The position numbers and the translations under genes were made by a program. From Allolobophora icterica (Eukaryota; Annelida; Clitellata; Crassiclitellata; Lumbricidae), in assembly GCA_963556255.1 (NCBI GenBank), contig OY744605.1:65699702-65763701 (forward strand): 64,000 nucleotides of DNA. Reading direction: 5' to 3'. Shown in pieces: positions 19,414-30,029 of the stretch. The notes beneath the pieces were generated by a model. It did not search any database, had not been told where the DNA came from, and was given only the letters and a program-made list of their open reading frames with translations. Position 1 is the stretch's first letter. Each line of letters begins with the position of its first letter.

Positions 19414-22400
19414 ATGGCTGTCGCCGATGGAGACAAGACGATTATCTACACGTTGCTCGACATCGGAGATTCGTCGACCGACCCTCCGATCTGTTCGACG
19501 CCCTCCGTGAAATACTCGAAGGCTTCAGGAAAGATTAAACCGGACTCCAGTCGGCTGCTGGAGAGTATCGACTTCGACGACCCGGCGTCTGTGGCAGCAG
19601 TCGATGATGGCAAAAGAGGAACATCGTCCGCGAAAGAAACTGCCTCGGAATCGCGATTGCTTGAGAACGTTGGTGCGCTACTCGGTCGCAAGTTGACCTA
19701 TATGAAGCCTGGAAAGTTCGACGGGACTGGTTCCCTTGAATCCTTTCTCGCACAGTTTGAAGTGTGTGCGAAGCATAATCAGTGGTCGGGCGCTGATAAA
19801 GTGGATTTTCTACGTGTTGCGTTGGAGAAAGCGGCCACACAGCTTTTATGGGACTTCGGAGCCAGATCGGACATTACCTACGAGCAACTCGTCGAGAGAC
19901 TACGTCAAAGATACGGAGCAGAAGGACAAGCTGAAACGTTTCGCGCTCAGCTTTATTACAGACGTCAACGTTCGGATGAAAGCCTGAGTGACTTGCTTCA
20001 CGACATTCGTCGGTTAGTCGTGTTAGCTTATCCCGTTCCTTCCAGCGAGACAACGGAGATTGTTGCACGTGACGCTTTCTTGGAAGCGATCAGAGACAAG
20101 GAACTATCGTTAAAGGTCAGGGAGAGAGAGCCCAAGTCAATCGACGAGGCGTATCGCATGGCGTTACGCCTCAGCGCTTATCAGCAGATGGCTGATACTG
20201 ATGATCGACGTCGACCTCCGAATCGGGTTAGGGGAACCCAAGATGTGGACGTGAACAACCAACTTCGTGCGCAGCTGGACAGTTTCTTTTCGGCCCAGCG
20301 GAAGCGACAAGAGGAGTTCGAGAAAAGAATATCTGACCAGCTGCAGGAACTACGGAAGTGCTCTCAAGCGTCTTCAAATACTGGCCAGGTCCGTCAGAAC
20401 CGTCAAGCAGCTGGACGTCGTCCCTCATGCTACAACTGTGGTCGGGTCGGACATATTGCTCGACAGTGTTGGCAACCTCGTGGCCGCGATGGTCAACCTC
20501 AAGACAGCGAAGCGAACTACTCCGAAGGACTGACTCCGGCAGATGCCGTGGTCACTAACCATACTACGCGGGAACGACCCTACACTCTGTCAAATAATGC
20601 CATCTACGTTCGAGCTACTATCCAACGACGATCACGCCTTTGTCTTATCGACACGGGGTCGGAGGTAAGCATTGTGCCTGCTTCTGATGTTGAGGGGCTG
20701 GAGTTGCAACCAAGCACGCGTATCCTTTTGGCTGCAAATGGCTCTTCCATTCGGGTTCTTGGGGAGGTTAGTGTTCCACTTAGAATCTGGCGTGGCTTTG
20801 AAATTGTCACTCGTTTTCTTGTGTCGGATCAGGTCTCTGAACCTTTGCTTGGTATGAATTGGTTGAGGGAGAATCGATGCCGTTTGGGTTTTGGTAATGG
20901 TGCCCTCTTTATTGGTCGTAGACGGATTCCGTTGGTGAGGGGAGATGGAGCTGTTTGGTGTCGTCGTGTTGTTGTTGCGGAGGATGTCACTGTACTTCCT
21001 CGTTCGCAGAGCGATGTTTCTTCTAAAATGGTGTATGGCAATTTGTCTGTCACGGCGCCTGCCTGGATAACGGAAGCTGCTGAAATTATGCCGGGTGTGC
21101 ATGTTGCAAGAGTGATTGTTGATGATGATGAGGCGTCCCCTCGGGTCCGTATGATTAATTTAGGAAAGGAGCCAGCGATGTTGGCAAAAGATTTTCTGAT
21201 AGGGGAGTTACATCCTGTGCAGGTTGTGGAAGAGGAAAGGAGTAAAGAGGAAGGTAAGGAGACTGTGGATTATCAGGTGGTTGAAGGTTTGATGGATAGT
21301 CTCTCGGAGGATGTGCCTTCAGAGGTAAGAAAGGAGTTAAAAGATTTACTGAGCGAGTATATCGATGTATTTTCAGTCTCAGACCAGGATCTGGGAAGGA
21401 CTTCAGTTTGTGAGCACCGGATTGACACGGGTTCGGCTCGCCCAGTTAGACAACCTTTGAGAAGGCAGCCTCTTTCTTATCGGACAGAAATAGATAATAA
21501 GTTAGATGAGATGTTAGCAGCCGGTGTGATTGAACCTGCTGTGAGTGAATGGGCTGCAAATGTGGTATTGGCGAAGAAGAAGGATGGCTCGTTAAGATTT
21601 TGTATTGATTATCGCCAGCTGAATGACAAAACCAAAAAAGATTCTTATCCGTTACCCCGTGTGGATGAATGTCTAGACGCTCTTTCTGGTGCTGAGTGGT
21701 TTAGTACTTTGGATTTGCGGAGCGGATACCACCAGGTGGCGATGAATCTTGAGGACGCTCATAAGACTGCTTTTGTCACGCGGCGGGGCATTTTTGGTTG
21801 GCGGGTCATGCCCTTTGGCCTCTGCAACGCGCCTGCCACTTTTCAGCGACTAATGGATATTGTGCTCTCCGGGTTGAATTTTGAAATCTGCTTGGTTTAT
21901 TTGGATGATGTTATAATTTTTGGAAATTCTTGTAAGCAGCATTTGGAGAGGATGGCTTTGGTTTTTCGTCGCCTTCGAGCCGCTAAGTTGAAGTTAAAAC
22001 CGAATAAGTGTCATCTTTTAAGACGCACAGTTTGCTTTTTGGGACATATTGTGTCGGCTGCAGGAGTAGCCGTGGATCCTTCTAAGGTAAAGGAGGTAGT
22101 TTCTTGGCCTACGCCCAGCCGTTTGGGTGAGGTAAGAGCCTTTTTAGGCCTTTGTGCCTATTATCGGAAGTTTATTTTGGGATTTTCTAGCCTAGCTGAG
22201 CCGTTATTTGCGTTAACCAGAAAAGGTAGGATGTTTACCTGGGACGAGGCTTGTCAGGAATCATTTGATCGATTAAAGACGGCTTTGACAACGGCGCCTA
22301 TTTTGGGGTTGCCTGTGGATGACGCTGTGTACGTGTTGGATTGTGATGCTTCGGATGTGGGGATAGGAGCTGTATTGTCTCAGCGCATCGATGGACAGGA

Positions 22401-24468
22401 AAAGGTCATAGCTTATGGCAGTCGATTGTTCTCTAAGGCCGAGAGGAATTACTGTATAACTCGAAAGGAGTTGTTAGCTGTGGTCTATTTCACTAAGGTT
22501 TATAGACAATATTTGTTGGGGAAGCGTTTCGTTCTCCGCACTGATCATGCTGCGCTTCAGTGGTTGTGGAAGACTCCGGAACCTATTGGACAACAGGGAC
22601 GATGGCTAGAGCGCCTTGCGGAGTTTGAATTCGAGATTGTACATAGGCCAGGGAAAAGACATGGAAATGCGGACGCTCTGTCTAGGAAGCCTTGTCGGCA
22701 ATGTGGGACCGTTACGGGTGAAGAAGAAATAGTGGAAAGTCGAGAAGTAAAGGAAGTTGTGGACACCGGTGTCGGTTTGCCGGATAATGATGTAGCAGAA
22801 GCTCAAAAGATAGATGCAGACTTGCGATTAGTTTATAATTGGTTAACTGACGGAGCCGGATTTCCCGATCTGACGGAGATATTGACGGAGAGTGAAGCTG
22901 TGAAAACCTATTGGTATCAGAAGGACGCTCTGTGTTTACAGGATGGAGTGATTTATCGGAGACACCCTACGGGGTTAGAGCAAATCCTTATGCCTAGGTC
23001 CATGAAGCATGAGTTTATGCGGTTAGCACACACCGGAATCACAGGCGGTCATTTGGGGGTACGCCGAACGCGCTGGCAAGTGAGAAGACGAGCCTATTGG
23101 GTTGGATGGTCAAAGGATGTAAAGAGATTTTGTCAGCGTTGTGAACAGTGTTGTCGGTACTGGCGCGGACAACCGCCGAAGAGAGGACCGCTTCAACCTG
23201 TACCATGTGGAGAACCATTTGAGCGAGTAAGTTTAGACGTGACTGGGCCTCATCCGAGAAGTCGGCGAGGACATGTCTACATATTAACCATGATGGACCA
23301 TTTTACAAAGTTTGTTGAAGCTGTTCCCTTATCGAATCAGGAGGCTTCGACAATTGCCAAGGCTTTTGTGGAGACGGTAGTGGTACGGTATGGTGCGCCC
23401 CTCCAGGTTTTGACTGACCAAGGACGAAACTTTGACGGGAAGTTATTTCACGAAATGTGCAAGTTGTTAGATATTGATAAGGTACGAACTTCTGGCTACC
23501 ATCCCCAATGTAACGGTCTTATCGAGCGTTTTCATAGAACGATGAATGCCATGCTGGCCAAGGTCGTTGAAACGAATCAACGTGACTGGGACGAGAGACT
23601 TCCATATGTCCTCGCCGCCTATAGAAGTTCGATTCATGAAGTAACAGGTTTCTCACCGAATCTGTTAGTGTTTGGAAGAGAGGTAAGAGGACCCGTAGAT
23701 TTAGTCTACGGGCGAACAAAGGAAGCTTCGGAAGATTTACCTACATATATGGCCTTTGTAGATGAGCTGATGGAACGCATGAGAAACGCGTACGAGGTAG
23801 TGCGCAGAGAATTAGGACGGAGCGCTGAACGGCGTAAGAAAAGCTATGATCTTCGTGTGAAGCCCGTTGAGTATCAGGTTGGAGCCTGGGTATGGCTATT
23901 TTCACCAAGGAAATTTGTGGGTCGTAGCCCAAAATGGGGGAAAAATTTTGGAGGGCCGTACATGGTGATAAAGCGTTGTGGTTTGGTTAATTTTCAGTTG
24001 CAAAAGTCGCCTCGTTCTAAACCATTTATTGTACATATTGATAGACTTCGTCCGTGTTATAGCCGAACGACAGGACAATGGGAAGAAGGAGCGGTGGATG
24101 GAACGCAGTCTGATTCGACTTTTATTGTAACGGCCCCTGAGCCTCCAAGGGAGACGGGACAAAAGTTGGATGCACCGGGCGTTAAATCGCCCCGGCGAAC
24201 CATAGCAGGGTCGCTTGATAGGCGATCTCCTCCAAAGAAAGTTTCCGTTGATTCCTGTGACTCTCAAGTGACAGAGGCAGTTCAGTCAAGCACGAACATT
24301 CTTGGAAGGACCCTCCGGAGACGTAAACATCGGCCAGCAGAGGAGGTGGGGCCTACTTCTAGGCCGAGCGACACGCAAGAGTCGTCGGGCGGTGTTGGCG
24401 CTGGGCTAGCGATGCATGCTAGCGAGCGACCGCGTCGCATCATAAAAAGGCCATTGCGATTGTTGTAA
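19414..24468 (+). CDS. gag-pol: Gypsy gag-pol polyprotein, intact
   Basis: One frame of 1684 codons, starting at AAGATGG 76 bp after the LTR. Gag occupies about residues 1-400 and carries a CCHC zinc knuckle (Cys339, Cys342, His347, Cys352) for RNA binding. The aspartic protease has the DTGS motif at Asp413. Reverse transcriptase has Asp767 in 'LDLRSGYHQV' and the YLDD box at 829-832. RNase H has Asp976. The integrase zinc domain uses His1206, His1213, Cys1243 and Cys1246. The catalytic triad is Asp1275, Asp1335 and Glu1371, with exactly 35 residues between the last two. A GPY/F module (GGPY 1513-1516) follows, and the tail is basic and low in complexity with no chromodomain. Gag and pol are fused without a frameshift or stop, so their ratio must be set by processing or another route. 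Confidence 0.95.
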   Translation: MAVADGDKTIIYTLLDIGDSSTDPPICSTPSVKYSKASGKIKPDSSRLLESIDFDDPASVAAVDDGKRGTSSAKETASESRLLENVGALLGRKLTYMKPGKFDGTGSLESFLAQFEVCAKHNQWSGADKVDFLRVALEKAATQLLWDFGARSDITYEQLVERLRQRYGAEGQAETFRAQLYYRRQRSDESLSDLLHDIRRLVVLAYPVPSSETTEIVARDAFLEAIRDKELSLKVREREPKSIDEAYRMALRLSAYQQMADTDDRRRPPNRVRGTQDVDVNNQLRAQLDSFFSAQRKRQEEFEKRISDQLQELRKCSQASSNTGQVRQNRQAAGRRPSCYNCGRVGHIARQCWQPRGRDGQPQDSEANYSEGLTPADAVVTNHTTRERPYTLSNNAIYVRATIQRRSRLCLIDTGSEVSIVPASDVEGLELQPSTRILLAANGSSIRVLGEVSVPLRIWRGFEIVTRFLVSDQVSEPLLGMNWLRENRCRLGFGNGALFIGRRRIPLVRGDGAVWCRRVVVAEDVTVLPRSQSDVSSKMVYGNLSVTAPAWITEAAEIMPGVHVARVIVDDDEASPRVRMINLGKEPAMLAKDFLIGELHPVQVVEEERSKEEGKETVDYQVVEGLMDSLSEDVPSEVRKELKDLLSEYIDVFSVSDQDLGRTSVCEHRIDTGSARPVRQPLRRQPLSYRTEIDNKLDEMLAAGVIEPAVSEWAANVVLAKKKDGSLRFCIDYRQLNDKTKKDSYPLPRVDECLDALSGAEWFSTLDLRSGYHQVAMNLEDAHKTAFVTRRGIFGWRVMPFGLCNAPATFQRLMDIVLSGLNFEICLVYLDDVIIFGNSCKQHLERMALVFRRLRAAKLKLKPNKCHLLRRTVCFLGHIVSAAGVAVDPSKVKEVVSWPTPSRLGEVRAFLGLCAYYRKFILGFSSLAEPLFALTRKGRMFTWDEACQESFDRLKTALTTAPILGLPVDDAVYVLDCDASDVGIGAVLSQRIDGQEKVIAYGSRLFSKAERNYCITRKELLAVVYFTKVYRQYLLGKRFVLRTDHAALQWLWKTPEPIGQQGRWLERLAEFEFEIVHRPGKRHGNADALSRKPCRQCGTVTGEEEIVESREVKEVVDTGVGLPDNDVAEAQKIDADLRLVYNWLTDGAGFPDLTEILTESEAVKTYWYQKDALCLQDGVIYRRHPTGLEQILMPRSMKHEFMRLAHTGITGGHLGVRRTRWQVRRRAYWVGWSKDVKRFCQRCEQCCRYWRGQPPKRGPLQPVPCGEPFERVSLDVTGPHPRSRRGHVYILTMMDHFTKFVEAVPLSNQEASTIAKAFVETVVVRYGAPLQVLTDQGRNFDGKLFHEMCKLLDIDKVRTSGYHPQCNGLIERFHRTMNAMLAKVVETNQRDWDERLPYVLAAYRSSIHEVTGFSPNLLVFGREVRGPVDLVYGRTKEASEDLPTYMAFVDELMERMRNAYEVVRRELGRSAERRKKSYDLRVKPVEYQVGAWVWLFSPRKFVGRSPKWGKNFGGPYMVIKRCGLVNFQLQKSPRSKPFIVHIDRLRPCYSRTTGQWEEGAVDGTQSDSTFIVTAPEPPRETGQKLDAPGVKSPRRTIAGSLDRRSPPKKVSVDSCDSQVTEAVQSSTNILGRTLRRRKHRPAEEVGPTSRPSDTQESSGGVGAGLAMHASERPRRIIKRPLRLL

Positions 24469-24553
24469 ACGAGGGAAAAATTTTCAAAACGCGTTCGAGT
24501 GATTTCAGAAGAATTTTTCTTAAACGAAAAGCTAGAACTGAGGTGAAAATACA

Positions 24554-25384
24554 ATGGAGGTTAAGCGAAAGAAAGAAGAAGTGTTGAGTTGCGATATTTG
24601 TGGAAAACAATATCGAGGATGGTATGCTAAAACCTCGCTTTGGCGTCATCGGAAAAAGCGTCACGAAAGGAATGTGCGTAAAATTATGATGGCGGAAACT
24701 TCTGCGAAAAGATCTTCGGAAACTGAAACACTTTCCGGACAAGCGAGTTGTGGTGCCCCGTTGTTTGAGAATATTTCCGAGCCAGAAGAGACATCGGGAC
24801 TTGAGCCTCCTATGAACGATGAGGAATGGCGTAAGTTTATTGCTTCTCTCCCAGATGTTAGCATGGACGATGCCGATCTTGGAGATGGATTGCCTCTGAG
24901 ACTGGATGAGATTCTATCGGAGTTTGCATATGATGAGACTTTCTCTGCGGTGAGTGATGTTGTTTCTCCTCAATTTTCGCTGTCCAGTGATGTAGTTCCA
25001 CCCTCTCAGTCGTCTTTGACAAGCGATATTCCTTCACCTCCGGTTCACGAGATTGTGGTACCTTCTTCTAGTTCGGTGGTGGGAGTAGGTGGTTTGGCCC
25101 CCTTGGAACCTGTAATGGCAGGGGAGACTTTCTCTCTGCATAATTTAACGGTGGACATTGTGGAGAAAATGATTCGTTTTGCTCGAGTGGCTTCGGTGGG
25201 GACTTTGGAGGATGAATTTGTGGAGCGGATGCGGGTTGCCTTTCCTGACTACCCTCGTTCTTTCTATCGTGGGATTTATAAGGGATGGAATTGTATGGAC
25301 TTCTCGAATCCAACCAAAATTGGACCATGCACTGATAGACTCGTGAAGAAGCCCACTGCGGTTGAGGTTATTGAGATTGATTGA
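24554..25384 (+). CDS. Accessory zinc-finger protein encoded by the Gypsy element
   Basis: A 276-codon frame begins 85 bp after gag-pol, in a different frame, and occupies the position of env. The N-terminus is basic (KRKK at 4-7) with a C2H2-like finger: Cys13, Cys16, His32 and His37. The spacing C-x2-C-x15-H-x4-H is longer than the usual x12. Residues about 72-128 are acidic with hydrophobic pairs ('LDEILSEFAYDE'), and 129-190 are Ser/Pro-rich. The C-terminal 75 residues look folded and include 'RSFYRGIYKGWNC'. There is no signal peptide or membrane segment, so this is not an envelope protein. A nuclear DNA-binding regulator is suggested by architecture alone. I do not recognise the family. 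Intactness in so young an element argues for function. Confidence 0.75.
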   Translation: MEVKRKKEEVLSCDICGKQYRGWYAKTSLWRHRKKRHERNVRKIMMAETSAKRSSETETLSGQASCGAPLFENISEPEETSGLEPPMNDEEWRKFIASLPDVSMDDADLGDGLPLRLDEILSEFAYDETFSAVSDVVSPQFSLSSDVVPPSQSSLTSDIPSPPVHEIVVPSSSSVVGVGGLAPLEPVMAGETFSLHNLTVDIVEKMIRFARVASVGTLEDEFVERMRVAFPDYPRSFYRGIYKGWNCMDFSNPTKIGPCTDRLVKKPTAVEVIEID

Positions 25385-25735
25385 GTCGTTGGTCGGATTG
25401 TTTCATCATTCATTGAGATTCACTTAAGTTTTTTTTGGAGTGATTGTTCGAGTCCTTTTGATCATCTTTTTCTTTGAAAAGTTAATTCAGTCATTTTGAC
25501 CATTTTTCTTTGAGAAATTAAGTGGGTCATTTCTTTTGCGATGTGAATTGGACTGATTTAGATGGTTTAAGTCGTTTTTCTATTCACGCTGACCATTTCT
25601 TCTGGGTCTAAGAGGACCATTTTGGTTGTTTCTTTTGTGGCTGGTTGCCTATCTTTGTTGAGGTTGGCGTTTTTCTCAGCTGATAGTTTATTTTGTCCAC
25701 AAAAATGGGGCTTTTGTGTTGTTGTTGGGGAAGAT
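25385..25735 (+). other. Gypsy 3' untranslated region and polypurine tract
   Basis: T-rich sequence with repeated GACCATTTTTCTTTG-like units. A short purine run GGGGAAGA at 25726-25733 sits just before the 3' LTR and is the likely plus-strand primer. Confidence 0.6.
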
Positions 25736-26817
25736 TGTGGAGATTTTGCAGACCAGCAGTATGCCAGCAGTCTGCCAATCACGTGACCTGCCATACGCCA
25801 GCCATAGACCTGCCACCTGCCAGCAGTATGCCAGTAGTCTGCCAATCATGTGATCAGCCATAGACTTGCCATAGACCAGCCGTCTGCCAGCAGTCTGCCA
25901 GTCACATAGACCAGCAGTATGCCAGCAGTCTGCCAATCGCGTGATCAGCCATAGACCTGCCATAGACCAGCCATCTGCCAGTAGTCTGCCAGTCACATAG
26001 ACCAGCAGTCTGCCAATCATGTGATCAGCCATAGACCAGCCATCTGCCAACAGTCTGCCAGTCACATAGACCAGCCATAGACCAGCAGTCTGCCAGCCGT
26101 CTACAGTCACGTGACCTAACATCTGCCAGCAGTATGCCAGTTCGGACAATATAAAAGAGAAAGAGGAAGACACACGGAGCAGCAGTCAGCGGTCAGTCGA
26201 AATAGTACAGTGCAGTGCAGTCAACAGTCAGTCGGAGTTCGGGAGTTGAAGTCGTCGTCGTCAGAAAGTTGTCGTCGTCAAAGAAAGTTGTAGTTGTAGC
26301 GAACTACACGTCGTCGACAGAACGTTGCGAACTTAACTGCGCAATAGAAGTACTGTGGACTTTGTGGCGTGAATGAACTGTTGCGAACGACACTTGGCGC
26401 AATAGAAGCGTTATAAATTGCGTGGCGAGAAAGAACGTTGCGGACTTCGAATACGCGAATTCCTACGGACGTTGGCGCTACAGAAGTGAAGTAATCTCTG
26501 GCGTTGATCGGGTGACATTAATTTCTCATCGGTGACTTGGAACTCTGTGAAATGTGCTGCGTCACGTGTGGTGGCCGATGGACATTGAATCTTCAATAGC
26601 AAGGATCAAGTACATTGTCGACTGTTGAACTAGTTGATTTCATACAATTTAATTACGACGGATAGTCGATTTGTTTGGTTTAATAAAGTGCGTTATAGAA
26701 GTCGCTCAAGTCTTCCGCTTGATAAGGGAAGCCTTACTCCACGGACTTACAACTCAAACACGGATACCGGGGCTGGGCCATCCTGGTAAAATAGTTCTGC
26801 CCCCGGGTTCCGCTACA
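25736..26817 (+). repeat. 3' long terminal repeat
   Basis: 1082 bp. By eye it is identical to the 5' LTR over its whole length, including all U3 repeats, the TATA box at 26150 and the polyadenylation signal at 26682-26687. Confidence 0.95.
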
Positions 26818-26818
26818 A

Positions 26819-26819
<1 letters not shown>

Positions 26820-26906
<87 letters not shown>

Positions 26907-26945
26907 GTAGTACGCTAGTACTACTACTACTACTACTACTATAGT
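26820..26945 (+). repeat. (TAC)n microsatellite, right part
   Basis: Continues the array seen left of the Gypsy element. Ends with a short palindromic GTAGTACGCTAGTACTAC turn and TAGTAGTAG. Confidence 0.9.
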
Positions 26946-27140
26946 AGTAGGAGTATAAATTGCACACTTTTTAATCATCTAAAATACATTAATCTAGAAA
27001 GCCAGTGACATCCCAGATTGCATTCCTCGTGGGCTGCCCATATAGACTCTGGACAAAGCTACGGTCGCGGCCCACTGGAGCTCATATTTGACGCATATTT
27101 AGATGCATATTTCGCCATCTTCGTATTCGCTGGGTAGGAC

Positions 27141-27345
27141 CACTGATGTGTACTACTGCTACTGGATTGATAAAGCTTCAGCCATTGGCCTTTGGCCGAC
27201 GACGAATCAGACGCGACTTACGGTTAGGCAGAAAGCTTTGTTTGCCTATAAGTAAGCCGCAAAATTATATAATACTATATATTTACGATATTTTGAAAGT
27301 TTAATTAGAATAGATTTCTGGATTAAAGTATTTTAGATAATTAAA
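27141..27345 (+). mobile_element. Truncated copy of the 16482 MITE
   Basis: Shares ACTGGATTGATAAAGCTTC, GGCCGACGRCGAAT and the following AT-rich interior with 16484-16680. The right inverted repeat is missing. Confidence 0.65.
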
Positions 27346-28080
27346 AAGTTATATCACTAGGTTGGACTATAGGCCTAACTGTTGCGTCAACGTTTTATCT
27401 GTGACGTATATAATTTGGTGCCACAGAGGAAACAATTGTAATTTAAAGAAACAATGACGCGTTTGCTGCATTGCGGGACATTTTCCTTTCATGCCGCAGT
27501 GAGTTCTTTTTCGGTTGTCTCAACAAATATAATTAATTAATTATTGTTCTTTATTTATTTAAACTAACCGTTGTGGTCCACTGTCGGGTGTCGAGCGGAG
27601 ACGAGGCAAGCATTCCACTGGGCGTCTAGAGCCCTGATCGCCATTGGGTTTGTTTAGTTGCGCGAAACTCAGCCATAAGTGTATGACTCGCCGTTTGGAG
27701 CTGTCCCTCTGCGGTTATAATACTCTAGGCGCACCCGAACAGTGGATAACCGGCCCTACAGATTAGACTTACTCGTCTCAGACCCAAGCGAGCGTCTTCA
27801 GGCGACCTCTGTCTGTCTCCCATTGGACGAATGATATAATAGTGATGTAGCCTACGCTAACAAACAGGGGGAACGCTGAAGGATTTCGGAGGAACTCGAT
27901 TGCATTCTTTCCCACTAGGTAGTCCCCTAGATTTGGAATCAAAATCGAAGAGGAACAAGAAGAGGAATATCTGAAAATGACCAAGATGAGAAGAAGCTAG
28001 AGAGAAAGATATGTTAGGAAGCGGGCAGAAGTAAAATTGCGGGTGCTCATATACAGTCAGTGTAATCCTTCCCGGTGTAA
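27346..28080. other. No recognisable gene
   Basis: No coding similarity seen. Contains TAGGCCTA-type motifs common in this window. Confidence 0.35.
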
Positions 28081-28335
28081 AGACTTCGAGTTACTCCCTC
28101 TTTCAAGTTACCCACCTCCCCGGTAATCTGAAATCGATTTCAGATTACCCCGGGGGTAGCACGAACGCGATTTCAAGTTACCCCTGCGCTCTTCACATTA
28201 CCCCCGGGGTAATCTTAAATCGATTTCATATTACCCCCGGGGGTAGCCTGAACGCGATTTCAGATTACCCTCCGGTAATCTGAACGCGATTCAGACTAAC
28301 CCCGGTAATCTGAACGCGATTTCAAGTTACCTCTG
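28081..28335. repeat. Palindromic tandem repeat of GGTAATCTGAA units
   Basis: Repeated GGTAATCTGAA-CGCGATTTCA and its complement alternate in both orientations. A perfect 28-bp palindrome spans 28122-28149 around ATCGAT. Related stretches (ATTACCCCCGGGG) recur at least four times. Confidence 0.75.
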
Positions 28336-28535
28336 CGCTGTAAATGTTAACTACACCAGCGAGCTGTTTCGAACGACTGAGAATATTAACGTTTCCCACG
28401 GCTGATGCACTGATTGCAATTTGTCTCTTTGACCGCACCGCCACTAAACCCAACAAGCCGGTCAGACAACTACGACACCTATGCGAGTCAGCTGGTCCAT
28501 TTCATGAATTTTATGTAGTTGATGTAGGCCCTAAT

Positions 28536-28825
28536 CAGGGGCGGATCCAGGGGGGGCCAATCCGGCCATGGCCCCCCCATTTGAAATTTTTATTTATTTT
28601 TGACATGTGTTTTATGGGCGTTTATGATGTTTACACAGGCGTGCCCCCCCCCCCGTAGGCGTGGATGAGTAAAATGTACACAGAACGCGGGTCCCGCAGA
28701 TGTAGACTGAAGACATCAAAAAGGTTAATGACTAAAAAAAAAATAAAAAAAAGGTCATCAACTTTTTTGGGAGATGACTGTAAAATTTTTGGCCCCCCCT
28801 GACAGAGCTTCTGGATCCGCCCCTG
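28536..28825. mobile_element. hAT MITE, 290 bp
   Basis: Perfect 15-bp terminal inverted repeats CAGGGGCGGATCCAG / CTGGATCCGCCCCTG, flanked by the perfect 8-bp duplication GCCCTAAT (28528-28535, 28826-28833). G-runs at the left and C-runs at the right sit just inside the ends. Confidence 0.93.
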
Positions 28826-28833
28826 GCCCTAAT

Positions 28834-29377
28834 CAGTGTTGGGTATGAGTTAACTCAGATGAGTTTAAACTCACGAGTTAACTCACTTGCTGTGATTTAT
28901 GAGTTTGAGTTTACTCACCTGAAAGAGTGTGAGTTATGAGTTTGAGTTAACTCATATTTTCTCTGAGTTTGAGTTGTAACTGTCAATTATTTTAAACTCA
29001 ACTCACTCTTCGGCAGTCGGCACATAATGTTGAAACAAGCCTTTTTTATATCGTCGGCTTTCCATACTGGTGAGTGGTGACGGCAGGGAGGGTCGTAAAC
29101 ACTGCTAGCAGACAGTGTTTAAGCACTGCATATTTTGTATATTGTGAACAGTTAAGAACAACATGGCTGAAGTATCGTGTATTATTGATGGAAAATATTT
29201 TTCTGTTACAAGTAGGCGTGATGGAAAAAATGTTGCTCGATTAGAACGTGCTAGTATGAAACGTGTGAGTTTATGAGTTAACTCATTTAACAACTGAGTT
29301 TGAGTTTAAACTCATTCGGAGGTGCATGAGTTGAGTTTTGATTTAACTAATTTCTTGTGTGAGTTTACCCAACACTG
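28834..29377. mobile_element. hAT-like MITE, 544 bp, rich in GAGTTAACTC palindromes
   Basis: Ends CAGTGTTGGGTA and TACCCAACACTG are perfect 12-bp inverted repeats. Both flanks inside carry many GAGTTAACTC/GAGTTTAAACTC palindromes. The left end abuts the target duplication of the previous MITE exactly. The right end abuts a TAC microsatellite. No 8-bp duplication matches across this element. Confidence 0.8.
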
Positions 29378-29769
<392 letters not shown>

Positions 29770-30029
29770 CATCGAATTATCTCCGGATTTAGTTTTGGAC
29801 AACCTGGGGGATTATAACTACCTCGGGCAAAAAATATTTATAGGCTAATAATAATAAATTCACCATTAATTCAGTAACTACCCAAACTACGATCGTTTAA
29901 GCAAAAGCTACGGTATTCCATGTTCCACGGACACTATTTAACACCCCCAACAGTTTAATCAACTGAAATACAACGAGCGTACACAGTTATAACTTATAGC
30001 CTCAAGATTTGCTATCGAATCTTTAGTTA

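Larger units (their letters stand above)
18256..26817 (+). mobile_element. Complete Gypsy-type LTR retrotransposon, 8562 bp
   Basis: Two 1082-bp LTRs begin TGTGG and end CTACA. They flank a single gag-pol frame and a second frame with a zinc finger. The 4-bp duplication ATAC abuts both ends (18252-18255 and 26818-26821). The domain order protease, RT, RNase H, integrase identifies Gypsy (Metaviridae-like) rather than Copia. All visible catalytic residues are present, no stop interrupts the frames, and the two LTRs look identical base for base. It therefore inserted very recently and may be competent to move. No envelope-like gene with signal peptide or membrane anchor is present. Confidence 0.95.

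Noticed and set aside
24554..25384. Envelope gene of an endogenous retrovirus-like element
   Set aside because: No signal peptide, membrane span, furin-like site or cysteine pattern. The protein instead has a zinc finger and acidic stretches.
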